This document shows positions 23,201 through 30,538 of a DNA stretch of 64,000 bases, piece by piece. Made by a program: the position numbers and the translations under genes. This stretch comes from a virus. Location: the IMG/VR virus record IMGVR_UViG_3300017917_003732, positions 1-64,000 of that record, one strand, 5' to 3'. Position 1 is the stretch's first letter, and each line of letters opens with the position of its first letter. The notes under the pieces are model-generated. The model saw only the letters and a program-made list of their open reading frames with translations. It was not told where the DNA came from and ran no database searches.

Positions 23201-25333
23201 ATATAGCGTGCAAGCATGCTCAACGAAACCCTCCTCACTAGGGAAAGAGCCTAAGCTCTGTAGGGTTTTATACTGACCACCAGAAAATACGATTGTATCC
23301 GGGTGAACGCACTTTCCCATCTGTCTCTGTTGTTTGGTGATCTCAGGACCAAAAAATGCCTTCGCTGTAATCGTGTGCAAGTCACCAGTGCCTTCGTTGA
23401 ATTCCTTGATCCAGACGGGTTCCCGGGAAAGGTTGGTGACGATGCGGAGCTCCTCTCCCGCAAAGTCAATCTTCACCATTGTGTACCCCTCACGAGCAAC
23501 GAATGCCCTTCGAAGGGCCGTAGCTACCTTAGGCTTTTTTGCATCATACGTCGCCGGGATCCCATGAATTGGAATCCCCCCGTACCCATGCTTTGGTTTT
23601 CCAGCAGGGGCCGTAAATCTGCCCGTTGGTGCCCCCGTTTGCTTGAACTGGTACCGGAGTTCGTGGTTATGATCGCAGTTGTTCAGCATCCCCTCAAGAT
23701 AAGTACCAATGACCTTTTCGACCTGACGATACTTGACGATTACCAAAAGAATTGGATTGATGTTGGGATGCTCTTCAACCAACTTCTCCAGTGTATCCGC
23801 GTCAGTCTTGTATTGATTACTCTTCTCGTTCTTCTCAGGCTTAGGTTCGATGTTTAGAAAAGCCGGATTCCCAAAGAGGAACTCCGAAAGCTGCTGCGTC
23901 GAGTTCGGATCGAAATCAGGCCATCCTAAGCTAGCGGCGAGGGACACAATCTGGTTCCGATATTCAGTAGCTTCATTACGAGCTTCAGTGAACAGGGACC
24001 GCACATACTCCTGATCAATCTTAATTCGATTTCGTTCCATCCACCGAAGAACCTGTGCCACTTGCTTTTCCAAACGGTAGGTATTGGAATACTTCCTGTC
24101 CTGAGCAAGCGTCTTTAGTAAGGGACTTTCACAATGCAGGTAGGTACAAATGGCATCCGAGCAAGCATAACGTCTAGCTTCCTCAGGGTACAGACTAGCA
24201 AAGTCAATTTCCCGTCCCTTAAGAAACAGATCTTCCAACTCAATCATCTTATAGGGGATAGGAGAACCCTTCGGGTCCTCCTTTACGATCTCATGTGAAG
24301 GATTACTTGGATCTTTGAGGATATATCCCAAAATCGGCTTACCCTCTTTATCTAGTACGACCAAGTTAGACTCACTTTTGGCCTTCAATCCAAGGTCCTT
24401 ATCTCCAGTATAGTGACAGTAATACAAGAGCAAAGAATCCTCAAATGACTCCGGATGCCAGTAGTCTATGCCCGTAACTGGGTATAGGAATTCCTGATCG
24501 AACTTCGCGTGATGGAAGTAAATCTTTACTCGAGGTGGGGTAGCGAAACAAGGTCCCCCCAAGGGATCTACCTTGAATGATTCCGGGGTTAAAACCGGCT
24601 GAGCAGCCAAACACAACCGCTTGATTGCCTTACCTGCCCCTACTACATCAACATTGTCCTTTGTTTCCTTGCGATGCCGAACCGGGACATAGTAACCAGT
24701 ATGGCCGTCATACGAGAGACAATAGCCAACAATCTTGTGTTTGGTTTGAGGGATCAAAGCCGGAGAAGGTCCTTCCCAATATACCTCAAAAGGGTAATCC
24801 AGCTCTTCTGGATTGCACATATAAATTCGGTTATCCAGCCCTTCGGTTTCCAAGTCCAAGGCACACCGGCCCGACAAGAGTGCCTTATCCACGATATCCT
24901 CTAGTTGCTCCACACTGGTAACAATCACAAATTCGTGGTAGTGCATCCACGCTCGAACAATATCGGCCGCATCGGCCTCTTGTCGAACGCCGCTTGCTGC
25001 CAGAATGCCCTCTGGGGTACCAGGTTGCTCTTCGTCCTCCTCGCTGACAGTACTTAGACTCGGAGGGGGTTCAGAAATAGGAGGGAGCGGAAGGTCCTCC
25101 GTCATGCCGTCCTCTAGTTCTAACTGACTAGAGTCCTCCGACGTGAAACTCCCCACTTGGTTCAAAAGTTCTGCCAACCCATCATCTTCTTCGACTATAG
25201 GAGGAGGTACCTGTTCTGTGACGGAAACTTTCTCAAGCACAAGAGACAGGCCCAAAGGCACAATTTCGTTGCCACGAAGCCACTCGGAAATTCCAAGGAC
25301 TTCACCAACCGAAAAAAATTTATTCATTGGCAT
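20240..25333 (-). CDS. polA: family-A DNA polymerase precursor with two inteins
   Basis: 1697 aa; 1025 aa after removal of two inteins. Residues 1-130 are an acidic, Pro-rich extension. The 3'-5' exonuclease domain has D160 and E162 in ALDLETEGL, KFD (277-279) in Exo II, and Y389...D393 in Exo III. The polymerase domain has motif A (KIDFAGEELR, 621-630), motif B split by intein 1 (R670-QMGK674 / SANFSLVYGG) and motif C (VHDEIVFEV, 1472-1480). Intein 2 interrupts NYPIQG/SGADVMK. There is no 5'-nuclease domain. A Pro-rich C-terminal extension of about 170 residues follows. This is the likely replicative enzyme; both catalytic motifs and proofreading residues are intact once spliced. GGTG precedes the ATG, which overlaps the upstream gene by 14 bases. 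Confidence 0.95.
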   Translation of the reverse strand: MPMNKFFSVGEVLGISEWLRGNEIVPLGLSLVLEKVSVTEQVPPPIVEEDDGLAELLNQVGSFTSEDSSQLELEDGMTEDLPLPPISEPPPSLSTVSEEDEEQPGTPEGILAASGVRQEADAADIVRAWMHYHEFVIVTSVEQLEDIVDKALLSGRCALDLETEGLDNRIYMCNPEELDYPFEVYWEGPSPALIPQTKHKIVGYCLSYDGHTGYYVPVRHRKETKDNVDVVGAGKAIKRLCLAAQPVLTPESFKVDPLGGPCFATPPRVKIYFHHAKFDQEFLYPVTGIDYWHPESFEDSLLLYYCHYTGDKDLGLKAKSESNLVVLDKEGKPILGYILKDPSNPSHEIVKEDPKGSPIPYKMIELEDLFLKGREIDFASLYPEEARRYACSDAICTYLHCESPLLKTLAQDRKYSNTYRLEKQVAQVLRWMERNRIKIDQEYVRSLFTEARNEATEYRNQIVSLAASLGWPDFDPNSTQQLSEFLFGNPAFLNIEPKPEKNEKSNQYKTDADTLEKLVEEHPNINPILLVIVKYRQVEKVIGTYLEGMLNNCDHNHELRYQFKQTGAPTGRFTAPAGKPKHGYGGIPIHGIPATYDAKKPKVATALRRAFVAREGYTMVKIDFAGEELRIVTNLSREPVWIKEFNEGTGDLHTITAKAFFGPEITKQQRQMGKCVHPDTIVFSGGQYKTLQSLGSFPSEEGFVEHACTLYDGEAEQPTTHLYYGGVKTLCHVIVTDGILTCTEDHRLLTQSGEWVKVKDLTPRTMLAPSSVPPITKSTEDTKLVRWSYLIGSTGDRVPEQVFEFRETALNFIAGLFDIHGKRLKKNLTWSTKNLVFAGQVATLLKGRGLPFTVSHLNLKRNVDYIRITLSVVASAELKGFTRRLSLVRLKVRRKEVRNIGGRVLKIVSTSEAHPCMDVTMGTEVHQYQANGFISHNSANFSLVYGGGSRAIMRATKCSEQEAARRKQNFDKSLPRFAEWVKTQKQRVKKDLGVATAFGRWMSIPNANSPDKAIAGACERYSLNYPIQGCLQSSSRVLTSSGYRRISDLLGLGSFTVWTGDKWATATAHPMGECQLAEITLSDGTIVRCDTRHKQLIVREDGYFWVDFADLKPGMKSATSMVVPLEFEPIALPVVDFIDFKLTPDLENSFWYWIGYYLGNGSFKDGALWYEFNFRSNKAQVSECISFWTACGAKVDQCATKTYHGLSVPLRLAVIVRSEGLAKFLYSLGLQDETSNTIKRVFDRAFRETLDHRKKCIQGIWDGNKYKVEERVFNTRVYSAYSYQRPILEDFKLLLRTVGVESKLRVHNHYGTLVYFLDAVVWMFSSRILSKPEGVRRSEMGSPRFLAKDLVRRGPWRPSAFRDCSNYHRFCELARGEQTSLYILQDLCNQLGVTLSYPIYAYKEIKSIEILPEKEVTYTLSVDDPLHRFDADGVITKNSGADVMKIAMVLLYKEFYRRGWMQDATARFMLTVHDEIVFEVKHEALMQVMPVLEHAMTEPGRMARPKWDVQLEVEPLIDLHWDPKYDYHKVMHGYIPEKGKNPGKDDIQVGDRWYQPIPEWLRGHLIPDYLNKGQQPQSQKSSLPEASHTTPVTTQEPHHLTLEIPPPPPSQPRVTLETRLTQLPPKAPAEEVFMYGLNVLTANTVLQVYGICIQCFDPAGMVLRLFHQNDNEILIDESLGVRVDPKAFSILMRDKNL
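21020..22246 (-). other. intein 2 in DNA polymerase, with LAGLIDADG-type endonuclease domain
   Basis: Residues 1030-1438 of the precursor (409 aa). It begins with Cys (CLQSSSRVLT, splicing block A), has TRHKQLI as the block B-like segment, and ends with GVITKN before Ser+1 (block G, Asn last, though the penultimate residue is Lys instead of His). Two LAGLIDADG-like motifs are visible: WIGYYLGNGSF near 1153 and CIQGIWDGNKY near 1256, so a homing endonuclease domain is likely present. The insertion lies between Gly and Ser of YPIQG/SGADVMK, a conserved active-site region. Confidence 0.88.
22523..23311 (-). other. intein 1 in DNA polymerase motif B
   Basis: Residues 675-937 of the precursor (263 aa). 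It begins CVHPDTIV (block A), contains TCTEDHRLLT (block B with the conserved T..H), an incomplete endonuclease region with one LAGLIDADG-like motif (FIAGLFDIHG near 812), then VHQYQANGFISHN (blocks F and G) before Ser+1. It sits directly after K674, the lysine equivalent to the catalytic O-helix lysine of Pol I, so the precursor must be inactive until splicing. With only one motif visible, the endonuclease is probably degenerate. Confidence 0.9.
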
Positions 25334-25748
25334 GAGTCACCACTAAAACATACACCCCTTGTCTCCATAATCGGACGAGCTCAGCCGCAAGTTGTCGGGG
25401 CTCTGCCTCCTCAATGAATGCAGGCTCGAAGCACCAAGGCATCTTCGGGCTTGTTGGAGCACAAGACTTTTTATCGTAAAATGGGCACACCAGAAGACGA
25501 TAACAAAGAGGGTTGGTTAGCTTGCGTATAGCGCCTTCTGGGGGTATCCCTAGTACCTTAACAAGTGGACTAGTCCAGCCTCGAAGAGCGTGATCCATCA
25601 AGTCCTGAGAAACTACCGTGAGTAAGGTAGTAATATGCTCTCGTTGCAGCGGTCTCCACTCTTCTTCCCAAACTTCCCCATACTGATAAATGAGGTACAG
25701 GTCTAAGTCTCCAAGTTCCATCGTTTTTAATGTCAGTCCCCTAGCCAC
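25320..25748 (-). CDS. hypothetical Cys-motif protein, 142 aa
   Basis: Starts at GTG 25748, with AGAAGG six bases upstream, overlapping the primase-like gene by eight bases; ends within the first codons of the polymerase gene. A cysteine cluster, CPFYDKKSC then WCFEP, lies in the middle of the second half and may bind metal. A C-terminal segment is helical then hydrophobic (LVRLWRQGVYVLVV). No family recognised; its position between primase-like and polymerase genes suggests a replication role, by context only. Confidence 0.5.
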   Translation of the reverse strand: MARGLTLKTMELGDLDLYLIYQYGEVWEEEWRPLQREHITTLLTVVSQDLMDHALRGWTSPLVKVLGIPPEGAIRKLTNPLCYRLLVCPFYDKKSCAPTSPKMPWCFEPAFIEEAEPRQLAAELVRLWRQGVYVLVVTHANE

Positions 25749-26370
25749 CTCGAGCCTTCTCTCCGATCTTATCCAAGATCAATTGCGCATTCTTAGCAGC
25801 CAATTCAATATCAATAAGCTTGTTTTTTACTTGATAATGAAGGTTATCGAGAAGATGGCCCACGATCAAGAATCCCCTCAACTGAAAGTACGCCTTATTA
25901 GCCCTTAGTCTTTTCTCACAGACCTGCAACTTATCGAGGACCTCTTGTTCCTCCTCCGTAGGCCCCGTCTGGATAGTGCCCCGGGTCATATCGGGGGCTT
26001 CCGGAGTTGCGATATTGAAAGCTTTTTCTAGGCCAAAAAGAACAGCTGTGAACTTCAGATCTGGGTCCCCTTGGAACTCCTTCCAGAGTCCGAAGATGTC
26101 CCACCGCTTGCGGCACACCCAGCAATAAACCCCCGAAGGACTATTTCCTATGGAAGGATAAATTCGTGCAGAAGGGGTCTTATCGCCATGAAAAGGACAG
26201 CAGATTTGCTCTTCATGATCCCCAGAGGACTTCAGGTCAGTTCCGAAGTAACGAAGAACGTCATGCGCTGAGATCTTAGACTTAAGCGTCTCTTTCCGTT
26301 GATTGAGCCACAAAAGAAAGGCAGAATTCTGCTGGCCTTCCTTCATAGCCGTACGAACGGACTCTCGCAT
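25741..26370 (-). CDS. CHC2 zinc-finger primase-like protein (no TOPRIM domain)
   Basis: 209 aa. Residues 30-100 match the DnaG-type CHC2 zinc domain: SAHDVLRYFG, ICCPFHGDKTPSARIYPS with C58 and H61, and YCWVCRKRWD with C83 and C86. In DnaG this domain recognises the priming site. The rest is helical, with no TOPRIM or RNA-polymerase motifs, so it cannot be a complete primase alone. It probably acts with another priming subunit, phage- or host-encoded, or as a DNA-binding accessory to the adjacent helicase. AGGTG is five bases before the ATG. Confidence 0.75.
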   Translation of the reverse strand: MRESVRTAMKEGQQNSAFLLWLNQRKETLKSKISAHDVLRYFGTDLKSSGDHEEQICCPFHGDKTPSARIYPSIGNSPSGVYCWVCRKRWDIFGLWKEFQGDPDLKFTAVLFGLEKAFNIATPEAPDMTRGTIQTGPTEEEQEVLDKLQVCEKRLRANKAYFQLRGFLIVGHLLDNLHYQVKNKLIDIELAAKNAQLILDKIGEKARGG

Positions 26371-26372
26371 AG

Positions 26373-27839
26373 TTACACCTGGATTTGAAACATCATGTTC
26401 TCGATTACTCGGCTATCGTCCATAGAAAGGCCTTTATCGTTAGCCCCATGGAACGTTTCATGATTCAGAATACGCTGGGTAGGCCAGTGCACTTGTGCCA
26501 AAAATGGAGGAAAATGAGGCCCATCACGACGCTTTAGGCAGTCGAACAAAGTCGTTCCCGCCTTTCGATGGTCATCGTTCAGGTAGCTAGTTGTAACAAC
26601 GTCGGCTGACCTCTCGCACTCATTTGAGTAAGAAAGAGCACGAAGTTTATACCTCCCTTCGTTCTTATCTGCATAGTCTTTTCCATCACGATTTATCTGA
26701 AACAGGACCAAGACTGGAATCTTTTCCCCATGATTGAAGTGAAGAGCGAGCTTTTTTGCGTCTCTAAGAACTGAGTTTAGCTCAATGACGTAATCCTTAC
26801 TCCTCTTACGACGCCTAGGTTCGACAAGGCCTCCGTGGTCAATAACCAAGAGGTGCACCTCCTCTTGCTGATGCCGAAGCTCTGCCTGCATCTTGATGTC
26901 ATCAGAGGTGATGTCTTCATCCGGACCCCATACCTCAAAAGACCCATAGTCTTCGTCAGTGCAAAAGTCCTTGATCACTACCTGATAAAATGCCTCTTCT
27001 TCAGGAGTCAGAGTGCCTGCACAAACTTTGTCGTAGTCAAGAGGCTTATAGCCCATAGCCATGAACTTCGGGTTCTCCGAATGCATGACATAGATCTTTT
27101 TCCGCACTTGCTCGTAAGGCATCTCCAGAGTCACGTAGAAGACATTCGAGCGATACCTTGTGATTAGGTTATAGCTCCAGTTTAAGGCAAAGGTTGTTTT
27201 GAGCTCACCTACGAATGCTGCATGCACCCAGAGCTCACCCCTTTTTATGCCACGAACCACCTTATCTATGTTATTTAGCCCACAGAACTTGCCCCAGGCT
27301 AATGCCTTATTCGTCTTTGCCTCAACATACTCATCCCACACTTCTTGCCCATCTTCACGAATGTTCCCTTGAATTCGTGAGTTATGGTCTTGCACAAGAA
27401 GGCTATGAGCTGATCGGTTGAAGTGAAGAATCCCATCGCGGAGACCTTGTTTCTTCTCCTCATCGATGACTAGGCCCTTAGTGATTATTTCCTGGGCCTC
27501 TTTCAGAAGGGCAATAGCCTTATAGCGATTCTGTTCTTCAACCGTGTTCGAGATCAGGTAAGCGTAGTTTGATCGAATGTACGCGGGAACCCCATCGAAG
27601 TCTTTCAGCCTCTCAATTGCTTCGTAGTCCTTACGAGCCTCGAAGTAATCCATCACCGTCTGGCGAGAAGGAAGCTCAAGCCGTTGATGAAAGTAGGTTT
27701 TCGCAAAGGTAAAGATCCGATTATCCGCTGGCTGAGTCCATTCAATCTTCGATGCCAAAAGCTTCTGGAAGTTGAAGATCAGATTCTCTTGACTAATCCC
27801 CCCATTGATGTCAATGACACTCCGAAGAAGACCCTTCAT
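26373..27839 (-). CDS. DnaB-type replicative helicase with atypical P-loop
   Basis: 488 aa. After a helical N-terminal region, a RecA-like domain begins near 197: GIKRGELWVHAAFVGELKTT, then FYVTLEMPYEQVRKKI (DnaB-like SLEM segment), HLLVIDHGG (Walker B) and a Gln-containing motif in VLVLFQINRDG. The layout equals DnaB/gp41 helicases. The Walker A segment reads AAFVGELKTT: lysine and threonine are kept, but the glycine normally preceding the lysine is Leu. It should unwind the fork for the downstream polymerase. ATG 27839 is chosen (GGGGAG eight bases upstream); GTG 27848 is an alternative. Confidence 0.82.
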   Translation of the reverse strand: MKGLLRSVIDINGGISQENLIFNFQKLLASKIEWTQPADNRIFTFAKTYFHQRLELPSRQTVMDYFEARKDYEAIERLKDFDGVPAYIRSNYAYLISNTVEEQNRYKAIALLKEAQEIITKGLVIDEEKKQGLRDGILHFNRSAHSLLVQDHNSRIQGNIREDGQEVWDEYVEAKTNKALAWGKFCGLNNIDKVVRGIKRGELWVHAAFVGELKTTFALNWSYNLITRYRSNVFYVTLEMPYEQVRKKIYVMHSENPKFMAMGYKPLDYDKVCAGTLTPEEEAFYQVVIKDFCTDEDYGSFEVWGPDEDITSDDIKMQAELRHQQEEVHLLVIDHGGLVEPRRRKRSKDYVIELNSVLRDAKKLALHFNHGEKIPVLVLFQINRDGKDYADKNEGRYKLRALSYSNECERSADVVTTSYLNDDHRKAGTTLFDCLKRRDGPHFPPFLAQVHWPTQRILNHETFHGANDKGLSMDDSRVIENMMFQIQV

Positions 27840-27840
27840 G

Positions 27841-28746
27841 TCACTCACTCCCCTTGAATCGACTCTTCTTGTACTTCTTAGTACCCTCTCTGCATATGAC
27901 CGGGTCGTTCTCCATTGCGTAAGGCTGACTCAATTTAGCAGAAGGCCTTGGATTTGACTTCGGTTCGGGCTTTGATGCTGACTTATGATCATCATCCAAA
28001 GCCAGACCATGGTCATCAGGCTGAAGATAAAGACTTGTCCCACCTGCACCTTGCCTCTTGGTATTACTCTCGCCCCTCGGCAAATCTACTTCGTCAAACC
28101 AGATCTTGATGTACTCCGCTAACTCAGCAGAGTATGCCTCATGCCCTATCTCAAATGGCTTCCCAGGGTCATCCAGAATCCAAGTTGGCTTATTCAATAC
28201 TTCACGTATTCTCAAAGATTCCTTTAGCGCCCCGGGCATTGCCACGTTTTTATAGGAAATGATGCCCAACCTGATAATCACCAAGTCCCAAGATTCGCCA
28301 ATGAGATCCCCGAGAGAGTTGAATGAGATAACTTCATCTCGTTTTTTCTTTGGCTTAGCCGCATACGCCTCCGAGCCGACAAAAACAGTCTTGATTTGTT
28401 CGTCAGTAACAAACCGAAAGTGCCATTGAAAACTATGCCGCTCCAAAAGAAACTGAGCAATCAGTCTGAAATGAGGGCGAAAATCTTCCCAGCTGCACTT
28501 AATAAAGAGGTTATCCCCAGACCGATCCACTTCGGGTTCCTCACCCCCATGCTTCGGCGGCACGAATAACGGAGAGGAATGCAGGTATGGCCTGCATAGG
28601 GCGATATCTTCCCCTAACCTCTTCCGCAAGGTCTTCACGAAAACACAAACGCATTGCTTCGTGTCGTCGTCCTTTCGGATAAAACCGATACCTTGACAGT
28701 AGGGACAACTCGGATCCCCTATTGTTGTAACAGGCTCGTTCAGCAT
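27841..28746 (-). CDS. zinc-motif protein, possible degenerate helicase loader
   Basis: 301 aa. The N-terminal CPYCQGIGFI...CVC resembles the zinc module of DnaC-like helicase loaders. Downstream, DLVIIRLGIISYKNVAMPGAL followed by KPTWILDDP resembles the Walker-B/sensor part of such AAA+ loaders, but no P-loop is visible. The C-terminus is basic and low-complexity. Position directly before the DnaB-type helicase supports a loader or accessory role; this is inference and the protein may be unrelated. The leader has GGTG-TAGCGG 13 bases before the ATG and no Shine-Dalgarno sequence. Confidence 0.45.
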   Translation of the reverse strand: MLNEPVTTIGDPSCPYCQGIGFIRKDDDTKQCVCVFVKTLRKRLGEDIALCRPYLHSSPLFVPPKHGGEEPEVDRSGDNLFIKCSWEDFRPHFRLIAQFLLERHSFQWHFRFVTDEQIKTVFVGSEAYAAKPKKKRDEVISFNSLGDLIGESWDLVIIRLGIISYKNVAMPGALKESLRIREVLNKPTWILDDPGKPFEIGHEAYSAELAEYIKIWFDEVDLPRGESNTKRQGAGGTSLYLQPDDHGLALDDDHKSASKPEPKSNPRPSAKLSQPYAMENDPVICREGTKKYKKSRFKGSE

Positions 28747-28769
28747 GGGCTTAACCCGCTACACCGAAA

Positions 28770-30503
28770 TCAACCCTTCGCGTCTTCACGCAAAGAATGC
28801 AGCAAATCCTTGATGTCACTCTCGCCACGGTCAAATTTCAAGGCTCCAACCGCTGCCTCGCCGATGATCTGATCGATTAACCCCTTTTTCTTGCGAAGTT
28901 TCTGAATAACCTTGTGGTCGATAGTCTCACCCTTTTTGCCCTTCTCTCCGGGGCGCTTGGCAATTAAGTGAACAGCCAACACATTTTGATGTGGACTACC
29001 GATACGGATCATTCTCCCCAAAAGTTGTATGTAATTTCCCCAGCTCCAAGGGGTATCAAAGAAAATCATGGCCGAGGCAGCCTGAAGATTGATTGCCTCG
29101 CTTCCCGCATCGGTGATAAAGATGACCGATACCTTCGAGCCGAGGTCCTGGAACTGATCCTGGGCTTTCTTTCGGTCGGCAGCCTTGTTGATCTTGCCAG
29201 TGATGGCAACACTCTTTATTCCCTCTTTTGCGAGGATTTTTTGCAAACGAACGACTAGCTTTTCGAACCGAGTGTAAACAATTACTTTCTCATCGTCGAA
29301 CTCCTCTGTGAGGAGTTCAACCAAAGCCGACTCCTTCGAACTACGGCCCTCGAAGGCATGATCCCCGATTTCGTCACCTTCCTTGAACTTGAGAAGACCC
29401 ATCGAATCACAGACTTCTTGCGCATAAATTAACCCAGTCATCTGCCGAGTCTCCTCATAATTTTTCAGCTCCCCGTCCCCCATTTCCAGGAGCCCCGCAA
29501 GAGCCTCAGCATACTTCCGATCCTCGGCTGGAGTAAGCTCACAGGTGACCTCTCTAGTAGTTAGAGCCGGAAGCTCTGTGGACACCAAGTGCTTGGGGCG
29601 CCCATAAAAAAATGGATCGATTGTCCTACGAAAATGATCAAGGTTACGGTACCCCACCACAATCGGGATTTTGCCGCCCCCTTTCACCCTCTGAAGCTCT
29701 GTGATACAGTAGGTGTCTAAGAAGGCAGTCTTGGTTGAGAAAGTCTCGGGTCGGATTACCTTGTAGATCCCAAAACCTTCCATGAGGTTGTTCTTCAGCA
29801 ATGTAGCGGTAAGCCCCCAAACCCTCTTGGATCGTTGGGAGAGAAACTTACATGTTTGATGGGTCTTGGTACTCGGATTCTTGAAGGCACTGGCTTCGTC
29901 AAAAATCACAGCAAGACTAGCAAACTTCAACGTCAACCCGTCAAGAAATCCACGTCCCGTGACCGGCTGGGTACCAGGTTTAGCGCCAGGGGCAGGTGCC
30001 TCTTTTTTAATTCCATAATCCCAGTCTCGCACCATTCCATGGTAATTGACGATTAGAACACTTGGGCCCGTTTGCTTTTCCCATCGTGAGTACGCCGCCA
30101 TTCTTTGCTGAGGAGACCCGGAGGCAATGAACCATTTGATCCCTATCGTGAATTTGTCGATTTCAGAAGCCCACTGACCCATCGCCGACTTCGGGCAAAC
30201 CACCATCGCCTTGAGTTCCGAGTCTCTCTCCCAAAGGTAACAAAGTGCTCCAATGGATTGTATTGTCTTACCTAGTCCCGTCCCATCCCCAAGAACCATA
30301 CGATTCACTACCAGGAGATGGTAAATGCCCTGAGCTTGGTAGTACCGTAGCTTAAACGGTTGAAGGGTTCCGTCAAACCCTAGGATGTTATCTCGGAACA
30401 TCTTAGTAGGGTTCAACGAAACCGTCTTACTCTCTCGTACTCTTTTAAGCTGTTCGTAGATTTGTTGAAATCGATCAGAAGTGGGATTTTTGGCCTCTGG
30501 CAT
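28770..30503 (-). CDS. SNF2-family helicase/translocase
   Basis: 577 aa. Motif I GDGTGLGKTIQ (residues 72-82), motif II FDEAS (201-205), motif III LTATLLKN (231), and in the second RecA domain VIVYTRFEKLVVRL, SVIFITDAGSEAINLQAA and QLLGRMIRIGS (motif VI). This is the SNF2/Swi2-like pattern found in many phage helicases near replication genes (functionally compared with UvsW), acting on branched DNA or as a translocase. DEAS replaces DEAH. ATG 30503 is chosen because it lies six bases after GGTG-TATCCT; a GTG at 30518 is possible. No Shine-Dalgarno sequence. Confidence 0.85.
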   Translation of the reverse strand: MPEAKNPTSDRFQQIYEQLKRVRESKTVSLNPTKMFRDNILGFDGTLQPFKLRYYQAQGIYHLLVVNRMVLGDGTGLGKTIQSIGALCYLWERDSELKAMVVCPKSAMGQWASEIDKFTIGIKWFIASGSPQQRMAAYSRWEKQTGPSVLIVNYHGMVRDWDYGIKKEAPAPGAKPGTQPVTGRGFLDGLTLKFASLAVIFDEASAFKNPSTKTHQTCKFLSQRSKRVWGLTATLLKNNLMEGFGIYKVIRPETFSTKTAFLDTYCITELQRVKGGGKIPIVVGYRNLDHFRRTIDPFFYGRPKHLVSTELPALTTREVTCELTPAEDRKYAEALAGLLEMGDGELKNYEETRQMTGLIYAQEVCDSMGLLKFKEGDEIGDHAFEGRSSKESALVELLTEEFDDEKVIVYTRFEKLVVRLQKILAKEGIKSVAITGKINKAADRKKAQDQFQDLGSKVSVIFITDAGSEAINLQAASAMIFFDTPWSWGNYIQLLGRMIRIGSPHQNVLAVHLIAKRPGEKGKKGETIDHKVIQKLRKKKGLIDQIIGEAAVGALKFDRGESDIKDLLHSLREDAKG

Positions 30504-30509
30504 GGTGAC

Positions 30510-30519
30510 AGGATACACC
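30510..30519 (-). promoter_or_regulatory. GGTG-TAnnnT element upstream of the SNF2 helicase gene
   Basis: Minus strand GGTG TATCCT, GTCACC, ATG. It would start the replication operon as a leaderless message. The spacer is six bases here, five at the other four copies. Confidence 0.48.
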
Positions 30520-30538
30520 AGTCATCTGGTATAGCCCG

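Noticed and set aside
26365-26376. Another GGTGTAA before a start codon (primase-like gene)
   Set aside because: Here it encodes the last codons and stop of the helicase gene, and AGGTG is at ribosome-binding distance; the TAnnnT-N5 geometry is not met.
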